A stretch of 64,000 nucleotides of DNA from contig OY804579.1 of the NCBI GenBank assembly GCA_963680875.1, forward strand, positions 51,970,036 to 52,034,035. Direction: 5' to 3'. The notes under the pieces are model-generated. The model was not told the DNA's origin. It did not search any database and was given only the letters and a program-made list of their open reading frames with translations. A program made the translations under genes and the position numbers. This document shows positions 1-11,386 of the stretch, one piece after another; the first letter of the stretch is position 1, and each line of letters begins with the position of its first letter. This DNA is from Bathymodiolus brooksi. Its lineage: Eukaryota; Mollusca; Bivalvia; Mytilida; Modiolidae.

Positions 1-420
1 CGACAACTATTCAAATACAATACTGTTATTTCTATTCTAACGCTAGACAAACATATTTATATTCGACGCCGCGAAATACTGTCGATGACTTTCCACGTAA
101 AATTAAATAAATCCTAATCAAGTCTTATCATAATTAAACTCTTATAAACACGGCTAGGAAATCAATCTGCGTCGACATCTGAGCCACAGAAAGAACTCTC
201 CGAAGCACCTGTCTCTCAGTCCGTTTCTACGGTAAGTGCGTCATTAAGCCGTAATCTACTTTCTGACATGAATCTCTTACAGTATGCTAATATTTCGGGA
301 GGAACCTTCACATTTAACATCGTAAACCAGGAATAAACATTTTACTTACTTACCTTTCGTTCACTGTCTCCATGTTTACCTCCCTTTATCTCCGATCCGA
401 CTGGCTGCGTTCAACTGGTA
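1..420. promoter_or_regulatory. CpG-richer edge segment, possible promoter or first exon
   Basis: CG dinucleotides are much denser here than in the following kilobases. A strong plus-strand donor-like site (ctACG|gtaagtg) lies at about 231-238, after a short open stretch reading EPQKELSEAPVSQS. It could be an unmethylated promoter or a first exon of a gene outside the window. No downstream plus-strand exon was found, so this is weak. Confidence 0.25.
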
Positions 421-660
421 ATTTCGTTGTTAATCATTTAAAGTTGTTTATTTGTAATAAAATTTATATTGAACCTTGTCAATAAGATTCTTTTCGGTAT
501 TTTAAGCCACAGTTTCAACCACAATTTCGCTTTCAATCTCTTAATTCCCAATTTTACCATTTTTAAAATTCCGTGGGAGATTGATGGAATAGCCACTACC
601 AGCGCAGCACCTTGACCGCCTCGAATTTTAAAATTACTGTATTTGTCCTATTAGAATCGA

Positions 661-919
661 AATAATTCATGCCGGCCATACTTTATTGTTATTCAAATAT
701 GGGTAGGCATTATATTCATGAGATTTAACCCCTCACTATCGCTCGGAGTTAAATATTCATGAATATAATGCCTACCCATATTTGAATAACAATAAAATAT
801 GGCCGGTGTCGTATTCTGAACCCCATGGTAAATTGACCCCGGGGTCAATTACCATGGGGTTCAAAATACCATATGACACCGGGGTCAAAATATCATATGT
901 AAATTGACATGAATTATTT
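661..919. mobile_element. Foldback MITE with long hairpin arms
   Basis: Bases 671-728 and about 748-807 form a nearly perfect inverted repeat (GCCGGCCATA...ATTCATGA) of about 58 bp per arm. Just right of it is a palindrome CCATGGTAAATTGACCCCGG with its complement (822-861). An outer inverted pair aataattcatg / catgaattatt sits at 661-671 and 909-919. It is non-coding and looks like a composite foldback element. Confidence 0.7.
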
Positions 920-2091
920 CTTAATTAAATGATGAGAAATGGACAAGTGAGCATTATAGGATTAAACACTTCTTCAGGACATTCCACTCATTTTCAAGTA
1001 GGAGGTGATACTCCTAAAGTAAAGGGGCAGGAATTTTTCTAGCCTTCCCCAGGGTCTGGTAAAAGGACCCTTTTCCAATGAAAAATATTATAAAATATTT
1101 GCAAAATTCCTAAATATTTTAATTCTTACCCACTTATTTTGATTCCCAATTTGACCAATTTAGATTGTTAAAGATAAACCAGTATGTAAAGCAAAACCAT
1201 ATTTTACTTTCACTTTGACATTTTCATTTTTTTAAACAAAGTAGCCAGGGAAAAAATGGAATTAAACGGGCAATTTGCCCTTTGCCCGTCTGCTATGGAA
1301 TGCCCTGTTTCTTTTCAGGAGTTCATGCATATGTAAACAGTGTTGATGCATCCACAAACTGAATAAATGTGACTTGTCTGAAGGATGTTTAAATGAATCC
1401 AGTATCCAATTATTGTAGAATTAAAATGATTTCTCAGAAGATCAGAATTAATCCAGTCAATTAGGACATCCAATTAAAGATTATCACAATCCAGGAATCC
1501 AAGATGTTTTGTTTGGATGGAATTTTTTTTCTTTCAATGGAAAACAAGATCAATTTCAGGGTTTAATGATACACGAGATGATGAAAAACTTTTTCAGTCA
1601 CCAAGATGATAATAATTAATTTATGAAGATAAAGATTAATAAAATGTTGCTATAATTATCTCCCTTGATAAATTTCTCATAATTTGCAAAATACATAAAA
1701 TTATAGAGATTAAATGTTTAAATGATATTATTGTCAATACATAAGTTTACTTATTGATAATATATGCAAAAATGATTGAAAGAATTGCAAAATAAAATGT
1801 TGGAAAAATAATAGACCAGATGACGGAAAATTACATTATCTTTTCCATGTCTCATATCATAATTATAATGGACAGTCTCTGAACTATGAACAAACAAGCA
1901 ACAAATACCAATTTTATAAAGTGAATATTTAAAATTACATTTCTGCATTATGCAAAAAGTATATAAAATTTAAATGGACTAAATGGCCTGAAATGAATAA
2001 GTTTGCATTTGACCATTGTTTCTATAATAGACTGTATACTAAGACAATCCAATCACTAATTACATCCAATTAAAGATTATCAGAATCCTGT
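920..2091. other. No gene recognised
   Basis: AT-rich intergenic sequence. Only short stop-ridden frames are present and I see no repeat structure. Confidence 0.5.
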
Positions 2092-3632
2092 ATCCCTTTT
2101 CACAAAAATTCGTAACTATAGTCCTAACTTTTTCACTTAAGATTATCTTACGACAATTCCTAAGTCCTTTTCACAAAGATTATCTTACGACAAATTTTAA
2201 TCTTACGACTAAAATTACACTTACGATAAAAAATTCTTCCTTAGGTGTACTCGATACAACATTATGTGATAAAGTTTGTCAGTGATTTGCGACAGGTCAA
2301 TGGTTTTCTCCGAGTACTCCAGATTTCTCCACCAATAAAACTGACCGATATATTGTTGAAAGGGGTGTTAAACACCATAAACCATCTTCCTTAGCAACCT
2401 AGTTTCATTTCCATAGCACAACAAAGCAGTTTTTTTTTTAATAAAATTATTCTATAAAATATCCCCGGCACTAATTTATAAGCAGTTTTTATGCTATGAT
2501 GTGTTTGTATGTTTATATTGAATTTTTATCTAATACAAAAAAATGTATATGAATCGGTCACCAATAACTGCACAAAATATGAACGGGTGGTTACTTTTGG
2601 TAGAAGTATTTTTTAAGGGAGTGCATCTGGAGTGTGAAAAAAACCCTATTCATATAATTCATTTTATCGGTTATTTGTCAGCAAAATATTTACCCCTTTT
2701 TTCCAATTAATCCCATCCCACATAAAATTAAACGCTTGTTCTTTTACTGATGAAAATTTATCCCGATTTTTCTGAGATAACCCAAATTAAGATGTGTTTA
2801 TCATCTATCAATCATGAAGACGAATATAAATATCCCTGTTATATATTAATATTAATATAACAGAAGAATGTACACAAGTGTATGTATTGCCAGAGTGTTC
2901 GATGATCATCGAAGTTGCCAGAAATTAATAAATTATATTACTGATAAAGGCAAAATCAAAACGATATCATTGGATCCAGAAAATTCCAGTCCTAAAGCGG
3001 CTGTTCATACAAAACTTTTGTAAGCGAAGTAGATGTCTAGAAGAAAATCCCGTATTCCTGTTTTTATGAAAAAAAAATGAAAAAAAAAGAATTCTCCCCA
3101 AGTTTGCAAGTAGTCTTTTCGATTGTCGATCGTTCCCAATTTGAAATCTAAAATTAATGAGAATTATCCTGATTTTTTTGGTCATGTAAACGATACACTG
3201 CTGCATTGAAAAGGTAAATGTACGGAATGCATCGTTATAGACAGAGTCTGTTATTAGTCACGCCAGAAAAAGGAGTAAACAACAATGCCATTTGTAGCGT
3301 CTGTTTGTATTAAACCATATTCATTTCAATAAACATTTATCAATATGTGTAATTAGGTTTGTCATACGGTCAGAGAAATGCGCTAACGATGAATTGCTCT
3401 CTTATTTTCAAGTCGAAGCGCCAATACATCTATTTTTTTCACTTACGATAAAAGATAAGACCAACATTTCTCTTACGATCAAAATTTTACACTTAGGACA
3501 GGGTAGTTTTACACGTAAAGTTAGGACTATTTTTACACTTAAGATTATCGTAAGTATTTATGTGAAACTCTCTTTAACCTTAGTTTTACACTTACGACAA
3601 TTTTTTATCGTAAGAATTTTTGTGAAAAGGGC
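2092..3632. mobile_element. Possible 1.5-kb TIR element with cttacgat-rich ends
   Basis: The left end reads CCCTTTTCACAAAAATTC and the right end (3608-3632) is its reverse complement (GAATTTTTGTGAAAAGGG). Both sub-terminal regions carry many cttacgat/atcgtaag motifs in inverted order. No transposase is readable; a short minus-strand frame at 2967-3206 has no recognisable domain. A SINE fragment sits inside near the left end. The ends could instead be two separate solo MITEs. Confidence 0.45.
2244..2386 (+). mobile_element. SINE-A fragment (5'-truncated)
   Basis: Matches the 3' two thirds of the local SINE-A family: GTGTACTCGATACAACATTA, the core TTTCTCC...CCACCAATAAAACTGACCG, and the tail TTAAACACCATAAACC. 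Confidence 0.75.
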
Positions 3633-4179
3633 TACTGGTACTTGTCAAAACAACTCATCAAAGAAAACTATAAAGGAAAATACATGTACGTGTAAATAAT
3701 GAAGAAGTTGACGTCTTATTTTGAAAGGTAATTATAATTGTTTGTTTAATTAAAATTTCCATATATGCTCTCCATGGTAGTCTTGCCTGCATTTACATGC
3801 ATATATTTGATGAAGATTGAATATTTGTCTAAGTTCTTTGAGAAAAATATCAATCATCTGGAGTTTATATAGATAGTTGCTACATGTATCTGTGAAAAAA
3901 AATTCAAAGCCATGGAATGGATGCAACAAAGAAATATGCAATAGTTCACTCATAACCAGCATAATCGTTTGTCTCAATTCATGTAAATAAGAATGCGTTT
4001 GACCAATAATTTCTTTTTCTTTGTATGCTTGTTGGTATAGTGTACAGTAATATATATAATTGGTGTTTTGTTTTGTTTTTGTTTTATTGCAATGATATAG
4101 CTACAAATTTGCTCAGTTGGTGTTAAGCAATAATCACTCACTTATCATGTTCTACATATTGATATCATTTCTTTTTTTC
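3633..4179. other. No gene recognised
   Basis: AT-rich sequence. The open frame at 3750-3977 (minus) shows no family features and no splice context that I trust. Confidence 0.5.
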
Positions 4180-4590
4180 CTTATATGTTCCTCTGCCACA
4201 ATATAACTGAAATATTGTTGAAAGTGGCATAAACCCAAAAATCTCTTATATGTTCCTCTGCCACAATATAACTGAAATATTGTTGAAAGTGGCATAAACC
4301 CAAAAACCTCTTATATGTTCCTTTGCCACAATATAACTGAAATATTGTTGAAAGTGGCATAAACCCAAAAACCTCTTATATGTTCCTCTGCCACAATATA
4401 ACTGAAATATTGTTGAAAGTGGCATAAACCCAAAAACCTCTTATATGTTCCTCTGCCACAATATAACTGAAATATTGTTGAAAGTGGCATAAACCCAAAA
4501 ACCTCTTATATGTTCCTCTGCCACAATATAACTGAAATATTGTTGAAAGTGGCATAAATCCAAAAACCTCTTATATGTTCCAAGTCATGA
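4180..4590. repeat. 65-bp tandem array built from a SINE tail
   Basis: Six units of 65 bp begin at 4180, 4245, 4310, 4375, 4440 and 4505, plus a partial seventh. They are nearly identical. Each unit contains CCACAATATAACTGAAATAT and TGTTGAAAGTGGCAT, which is the 3' module of the dispersed SINE-A family, fused to a short AT-rich linker ending CCTCTTATATGTTC. Confidence 0.95.
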
Positions 4591-5055
4591 TGCGATATCA
4601 ATCTTTTACATGAATTGAAATGAATTTGGTTTCTGTTTTGTTTTTTGTTTCTGTTCCATTGGTGTGTTGATGTTGACTTCAGCTTTTATGATATTTTTTC
4701 TCAAGTGTATCTGTCCAATACCAGTATCTCTTATTTTGTTTAATGTATTTCTTACTCAGAACTATAAATTACAATTCAGTTTTAGTGTGATCATTACATG
4801 TAATAACATATAGTACATTGTAAACTGTAAACAGCACGAATTCTTGTTTTCTTGCTTTTCATCAAATATGTTGTGTCTTATTACTATGACCCATATTCAT
4901 TCCATCTTATACTATTAGTATATATTATAACATACATTTGCACATTTTAATAATATTTATCAAATAATTTCAAGCATCCTGTCAAAAGTTCATTGTGTAT
5001 AATAAACTAGCAGTTAACCTGTACCACAGGTAAAATTTGTAATTAATATCTTATT
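4591..5055. other. No gene recognised
   Basis: AT-rich intergenic sequence without repeats or coding signals that I can see. Confidence 0.5.
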
Positions 5056-5224
5056 TATGACACCAAATTATGTAACAATCACCATTACTAAATTTCACAC
5101 CTTTTCAATGTATGTCCTGTATATATAAATAATTCAGAAGATAAAAAAACAAGTCATTCTGATTCTGAAAACTTGCTTAAAAAATATGCATAATTTCTCA
5201 GTTTAAATATGAAAAAGATTGATT

Positions 5225-5505
5225 GATGATTTTTGGTGTTTTAACGCCACTTTCAGCAATATTTCAGCTATATCATGGCGACCAGTACTAGTTTGAATGG
5301 TGGAAGAAGCCGGAGTACCCGGAGAGAACCACCGACCATGGGCAAGCAACTGGTAAACGTTATCACTTGAGGCTGCGAGTCGAGTGCACCCTTTTTGTAA
5401 TTTACAAAGCCGGGCGCAAACCCACGCCGTATTGGCGATAGGTTTACATATGAGTTGTTAGGTAATTCAACTACATAACTCATTGAGCCACCCAGGCCCT
5501 CAATA
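5225..5505 (-). mobile_element. SINE-C copy, near full length
   Basis: Read on the minus strand: GGCTCAATGAGTTATGTAGT, a tRNA-like head with a GGGTTTGCGCCCGG B-box-like segment, a GCACTCGACTCGCAGCC middle, the core CTCTCCGGGTACTCCGGCTT, and the shared 3' module GAAATATTGCTGAAAGTGGC followed by a TTTTTGG/AATCAATCAATC tail. Confidence 0.85.
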
Positions 5506-5739
5506 TGAAAAAGAAATAATTAATTTATGTAAATAGGTTTAATAAAATAAAATAATATTTTTTTTTGTAGCTGTGATAGTTTTGATTGCAATTAATTTAT
5601 CTTTTGATCATGTTGTGATTGCCACTTTATTTTAATAGATTTTTTGAGTTTTTAACAATTGAATTTCATAACATTTTTATTTATTAGATGTCAATAAACT
5701 TTACATTTTTTCTAGTAAACCATTCCACATTATTTGTTT

Positions 5740-6480
5740 ATTTGTTCCGAAGCATCCATGGAATGTCCTCTATAAGGATTGCTAATTATTTTCCAATCCA
5801 TTTACAAACATGGCCGCCATAGGCAATTCTTGTTTCTGGTTGGTCGATTTCTAAAAAAATGTCTCCTCTCAAACTGCTTAGCCAAATTAATTGAAATTAA
5901 GATTCCACACTTCGTTCTGATCCGCTAACAAACATGGACGGCATAAGCAATTCTTGTTTTTGGTTGGTCGGTTTCTAAAAAAAATCTCCTCTGAACTGCT
6001 TTGCCAAATGAACCGAAATATGGTAGAACACATCTATGGAAGGTCCTCTATTAAGATTGCTTATTTCGTTCCGATCTGTTAACAAACATGGCAGCCATAG
6101 GCAATTCTGGTTTCTGATTGGTCGATTTTTAAAAATCTTCTCCTCTGAAACAACTTGGCCAAAATGAACCGAAACTTGGTAGGAAGCATATTCGGAAGGT
6201 CCTCTATTAAGATTGCTCACTTCGTTCTGATCTGTTAACAAACATGGCCTGCATAAGCTATTCTTATTTGAAGTTTCTGGTTGGTCACTTTAAAAAAAAT
6301 CTTCTCTGCAACTGCTTGGCCAAATGAACCGAAATTTGGTAGGAATCATCTATGGAAGGTCTTTTATTAAGATTGCTCACTTCGTTCTGATCCATAACAA
6401 ACATGGCCAGCATAAGTATGGGAGATCCTGTGCAAAATTTCCATATTTCGTTGAGATCCAGGGATGATTCCACTATGATT
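5740..6480. repeat. 159-bp tandem repeats of a dispersed element
   Basis: TCCTCTATTAAGATTGCT recurs at 6046 and 6205, with variants near 5768 and 6364, giving a period of about 159 bp. Each unit carries AACAAACATGGC(C/A)GCCAT and a TTTCTGGTTGGTCGATTT segment. Such internally reiterated, non-coding elements are common in mollusc genomes. Minus-strand open frames here only reflect the repeat. Confidence 0.8.
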
Positions 6481-6636
6481 TAGGACCGCTTGGCGGCCCC
6501 AAAATAATTGGAAGTAAATAAAAATTCTCAATGTATAGTATTATCAATATTTCCAGAAAAATGCAAATGTTATACCACCCCATGATTTATTCATCACTCG
6601 CAAGTTTTCATTGCCTATGGAGTTTCAAGGGCCCTA

Positions 6637-6740
6637 ATGGCTCAATGAGTTAGGTAATTGGATTACCTAACAACTCATAAAAGCCCATCACCAATACAGC
6701 GTGGGTTCGCGTCCGGCTTTGTAAATTACAAAAACTTTGG
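6637..6740 (+). mobile_element. SINE-C head fragment
   Basis: Shows AATGGCTCAATGAGTTAGGT, the palindromic GGATTACCTAACAACTCAT and the GGGTTCGCGTCCGGC B-box-like segment. It is truncated after TTGTAAATTACAAA, where the G-rich satellite begins. Confidence 0.75.
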
Positions 6741-7345
6741 GGAAAAAAGGGAAGGGTTAAGGGTGAAAAAAGTGTAAGGGTTTAGGGTGCTGAAAAGAAG
6801 GAAGGGTTAAGAATGGGAAAAGAGGGTAAGGGTTAAAATGGGAAAAGAAAAAGGGTTAAGGGTGGGAATATGTGGTAAGGGTTAAGGGTGATAACATGGG
6901 GTAAGGGTTAAGGGTGGGAAAAAGTGGGAAGGGGGAAGGATTTAGAGTGGGAAAAGGGAAGGGTGAAAAAAGGGGAAGGGTGGGGGAAAAGGGTAATGGT
7001 TAAGAGTAGGAAAAACGGGAAGGGAGAATGATAAAGAGTGGGGGGAACGGTTAAGGGTGGGGGAAGGGTTAGAGGTGGTAAAAAGGGGAAGGGTTAATGA
7101 TTGGAAAAAAGGGTAAGGTTTAAGGGTGGGGAAAGGGCTTAGGGTTGGGGAAATGGGATAAGGGTTAATGTTAAGAGTGGGAAAAGGAGGGAAGGGTTTA
7201 TGGTGGGGGAAAAGGGGAGGGTGTAGGGAAAGGGCTAAGGGTGGTGAATGGTTAGAGGTGGGAATAGGTAATGGGTGGGGAAAAGGGCTAAAGGTTACAA
7301 GTGGTAAAAAGGGGAAGGGTTAAGGGTGGGAAAGATGAAGAGTGG
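6741..7345 (+). repeat. Degenerate G-rich purine satellite (GGGTTA / GGGAAAAGG)
   Basis: About 600 bp of almost pure G/A/T strand made of irregular units such as AAGGGTTAAGGGTGGGAAAA. The dense GGG runs give strong G-quadruplex potential. It resembles degenerate telomere-type repeats but has no fixed unit. It starts directly after a truncated SINE-C. Confidence 0.85.
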
Positions 7346-8080
7346 ATTAAGTGCATTTAAGATTATCCATTCATGTTTTGTTTTTCACATTGAAATGCAG
7401 ATACATGCATAGTGGTTACCTTTTCAATGTTTTGCTACTTTTATCTAGTATTTTATGCTTTTGATGGTATTAATATTATTATTATTATATTGAAACAAAC
7501 AGCTATTCTGTTTTATTTCTTTAATAAAGATTATAAACAAATTTCAACATATGATAATGAACTGTGAAAGACAAGAATATACATCATTTACAAATTCACA
7601 ACAAATTTTAGAATATCATCTTCAACAATATTAAATATTAAAATAATATTGCATAATGGTTAATAATCAATCCTTGTAATATATAAGGAAGATAAAATAA
7701 CATGATATAGATATCTGAGGTCATTATCTAGCACTTTTGTTACTAACAATGGTAATATATATGGATTGCACATTCAAACATCATAACTATTCTAGAATAT
7801 TTTTCTGATGTTAATTTTAAAGCTACTGTTATTACATACTACCATTTTTGGATTAAATCAGGAGTATCTGAGAAGACTTTTAAAAATATTTTAAAAATTT
7901 ATCCGTTGAGGAGTCCTGTGTTAAACTCTGTCCAGTACTGGAAGCCATCTTGGATTTCAAATCCACATAAAAATATAGGCTTTTAAAAGAACTATCATAA
8001 TATTTAGTTGAAAATGTCATCACCTTTTAACAAAGGAGAAGCAATAATCTCTTTGCTTAGCACTAATCTTTAAGGGGATA
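7346..8080. other. No gene recognised
   Basis: AT-rich intergenic sequence. No coding or repeat structure seen. Confidence 0.5.
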
Positions 8081-8547
8081 CATTGCAATAACAAAATATA
8101 CAAAATCAATATGACACCAAATTATGTAACAATCACCATTACTAAATTTCACACCTTTTCAATATATGTCCTGTATATATAAATAATTCAGAAGATAAAA
8201 AACAAGTCATTCTGATTCTGAAAACTTGCTTAAAAAATATGCATAATTTCTCAGTCTAAATATGAAAAAGATTGATTGATGATTTTTGGTGTTTTAACGC
8301 CACTTTCAGCTATATCATGGCGACCAGTACTAGTTTTAGTGGTGGAAGAAGCCGGAGTACCCGGAGAGAACCACCGACCATGGGCAAGCAACTGGTAAAC
8401 GTTATCACTTGCGGCTGCGAGTCGAGTGCACCCTTTTTGTAATTTACAAAGCCGGGCGCAAACCCACGCCGTATTGGCGATAGGCTTATATATGAGTTGT
8501 TAGGTAATTCAACATTGCAATAACAAAATATACAAAATCAATATGAC
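8081..8547. repeat. Copied patch (includes SINE-C) flanked by a 35-bp direct repeat
   Basis: CATTGCAATAACAAAATATA plus 15 more bases occurs identically at 8081-8115 and 8513-8547. Between them, 8116-8512 copies 5063-5473 closely (unique flank plus most of the SINE-C), with an 11-bp deletion inside the SINE 3' module. The SINE in the patch lacks its own 5' end. Confidence 0.88.
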
Positions 8548-9021
8548 CTGATGACCCTGCAATCATTGGTTTCAAATTATAAAAAATGACTGGTAGTTAA
8601 TAATTAAACGACTGAATCCTAACTACAATATATCACTACTTTACAAACTCATTTGGTTTTGATACCCTGAGGAAGTCAAACAGTTCAAAGGTCAAATGTT
8701 TTCTACAAGTCTATCAAAGAAACAAACTAAATATAGGGATGTCAGTTTTATTCATTGAAAACAAGAGATCCCTGAAAAAACAATGAACATCCACAAGTCA
8801 CAAATACAGCACACTTTCATTGGATAAAGTCTCATAAGTTACATAACTCTGAAAATGCCAAAGTGAAAATCATCAAAAAGTATACAGACCCACTGACAAT
8901 CATTCCAATTAATCTCATTATAGGTCACTGGAGTTGGTGCACAACATGTTTAAGCCAGACTGATGGAGGTACACCATAATACATTACATCTTGTCTAAAG
9001 ATGGACATATAATTAAGATTA
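8548..9021. other. No gene recognised
   Basis: AT-rich intergenic sequence with no recognised feature. Confidence 0.5.
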
Positions 9022-9283
9022 GTGTTGGTGTTATGATGTTTAATGCTACTTTCAACAATATTTCAGCTATATCGTGTCAGTCAGTTTTATTGGTGGAGGA
9101 AACTGGAGTACTCCATGAAAACCACTGACCTATCAAAAGTCACTGACAAACTTTATCACATAATGTTGTATCAAGTACACCTCGCCATTAGCAGGAATTC
9201 GAACTCACAATGTTAGTGGTGATAGGCACTGATTGCACAGGTGATTGTAAATCCAACTACCATATGATCACGACAGCCCCCTA
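9022..9283 (-). mobile_element. SINE-A copy
   Basis: Near full length on the minus strand: head ...CATATGGTAGTTGGATTTAC, B-box-like GAGTTCGAATTCC, core GGAGTACTCC...TTTCCTCCACCAATAAAACT, and 3' module GAAATATTGTTGAAAGTAGC. Confidence 0.85.
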
Positions 9284-9925
9284 TAATTAAGATATCATAT
9301 CAAAAATCAAACACATCATATTATTTGAATTCATTGACAAAATTTCAATACACAAATGAGATTCACAAGTATAAAGGAAAAGTAACTAGACAATAGGAAC
9401 AATAGTTTACAAATCTAATAATTAAAAAATATACACAAATAATTATGTATTGTATAAAGTTAATAACAGTTTCCTAATCTAATTCTAAAATTAAGCCAAT
9501 TGGCCCAGTGGCTTTGGAGAAGATCTAAAATGCAAAAGTTTACACAGTACAGTAAAGTTCTCTTTTTCAAATAAAAAATTTGCTATATTCACATTAATTT
9601 ATTTATGCTAATAATATCTTATATATTTATTTTTAAGTCAGATTCTGTCTATTTTTAACAAGAAATACAAAAGTTGATTGGATATATTGCTCAATAAATG
9701 TACTGCATATTAAACATGCTCAATTTCCATTGATATACATATTATACAAACAACTTGTTGAAAGTGGTCAGTATTTGGTAGAAGAAGAAGTATGTAATAC
9801 GTATAAACAAACAATAAATATTATATTTGGTAATAAAGAATGTATGATACTTGTATATTAGTGTAAGGGATAGAGACTGAAATACTTTATATAAATTGTC
9901 CCTTCATCTATGTTTTGGGGGGGTT
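9284..9925. other. No gene recognised
   Basis: AT-rich sequence without coding signals. Confidence 0.5.
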
Positions 9926-10163
9926 GAAGGTTATGGTATTTAAAGCCACTTGCAACAATATTTCAGTTATATCGTGACGGTCAGCTTTATTGGTGGAGGA
10001 AACCAGAGAAAACCACTGACAAACTTCATCACATAATGTTGTATCGAGAACACCTTGTCATGAACGGGGGTTCGAACTCACAACGGTAGTGGTGTGATAG
10101 GCACTGATTTCATAAGTAGTTATAAATCCAACTACTATACGGCATACAATCACGACGGCCCCT
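9926..10163 (-). mobile_element. SINE-A copy
   Basis: Near full-length minus-strand copy with a small deletion in the core (the GGAGTACCC segment is missing). It begins AGGGGCCGTCGTGATTG and ends TTAAATACCATAACC. Confidence 0.85.
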
Positions 10164-10441
10164 GTATATTAGTGTAAAAGATAGAGACCAAAGTACTTTA
10201 TATAAAATATCTATCTTTTAACATCCAATAAAATTACATATATACATTGTATTGCATTGAATTCTTAAATATTTGAACACTTTCTTGTTTGCTATATAAT
10301 ATAGTAACATTTTCTGAAGTTCTAATTATGGCACACCATAAATTCTATTGGAAGATTTTATACTAAAAGTTTTAAATCGTTGAAAACACTTTCTAAATAT
10401 GGTAAATATTGTTTGCATAAAAAGTAAATTTTCGTTGTAGT
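10164..10441. other. No gene recognised
   Basis: AT-rich sequence. It lies downstream of the TMC stop and may include distal 3' UTR. Confidence 0.4.
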
Positions 10442-11129
10442 AGTGTCAGGGCTCACCAAATCAGACGAAGTGGGCGAAATTATCACCCTATATCGGCTGA
10501 AGTCGCTCTCCCCCCAACTACAAAGCGATATTAAAGTCGCCCCGTTTCTTGCAAATAATCTTCGTTTTACGGTAAAGCTGATTGACAAAACAATTGTAAT
10601 CAATGGGAAAATACATAAGAATAAGAGGAAAAGGTTTTATTCAAGCAATAAAGAAGGTTTAATTTGTTGATACAAAAGTATCATGGCAAACTTGTATTGA
10701 CGAAATTCCAGGTGAAAATTACATCCCAAATCTTAAAATATACAAACAAATGCTTCTTTTACCAAATTGGCTGTTGAATTGTGTTATATTCTAATTATTT
10801 TCACAAAACTTGAATTATTTGTAGCTTTTTAAAAGCTAAACAATCAACTTGTCTAAGTTTTAAAATGAATAAAATCTAAAATCAATAAATATAAGATCAA
10901 TAAGAATAATAAAACAAATACAAAACATGAATTTAATGTTAAATATGAAGGATATTAACAAGATATTAGCAAAAACACACTTCAAATGCAAAAAACCCCA
11001 CATTTTTATGAAAACATGTCTCTATGACTCTGTTGGAAGTCTCCCTGTCATGCCTTCACTTCTCCCTTATGGTCTATGAGGGAGAAGTCAAGTCTCCCTA
11101 TTTTTGCAAGTGTGGTGAGCCCTGAGTGT
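10442..11129. mobile_element. hAT-like non-autonomous element with 5-bp TSD
   Basis: CAGGGCTCACCA at 10447 and its complement TGGTGAGCCCTG ending at 11124 bound a 678-bp element. The flanks are identical agtgt (10442-10446 and 11125-11129). CAGGG termini are typical of hAT elements, and a 5-bp duplication fits the described hAT5 group. The short GC-richer frame at 10443-10670 shows no transposase motif. Confidence 0.82.
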
Positions 11130-11284
11130 TTGCTATTGATATAACTTTAAAATTGTTTAAACATTTTCTAAATAGGGTAAACATTATTTGGATAAAGTAG
11201 CACTAACAAGTAAATTTTCGTTGCCATAGTATTTGTTCTTGATTGTCACTTGCATAATGAAGAAATCGTTGCATTTTGTCACAG

Positions 11285-11386
11285 TTATAAAGCAGCACTA
11301 TGTATTGGTACTGTATTCTGATTAACTTCTGTACTTTCTAAGAACTCCATGACTCTGTTCATCAGATAACGTTTATCATGTCCCTC
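11285..11386 (-). CDS. TMC: TMC exon 19 (last coding exon)
   Basis: 102 nt after a tttttag acceptor: [20 protein letters not shown], then [13 protein letters not shown] and TAA. The E-G-x-D-K-R-x-L motif is the conserved C-terminal end of TMC proteins. The 3' UTR continues below 11285; no polyadenylation site could be fixed with confidence. Confidence 0.9.
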   Translation of the reverse strand, partial: EGHDKRYLMNRVMEFLESTEVNQNTVPIHSAAL

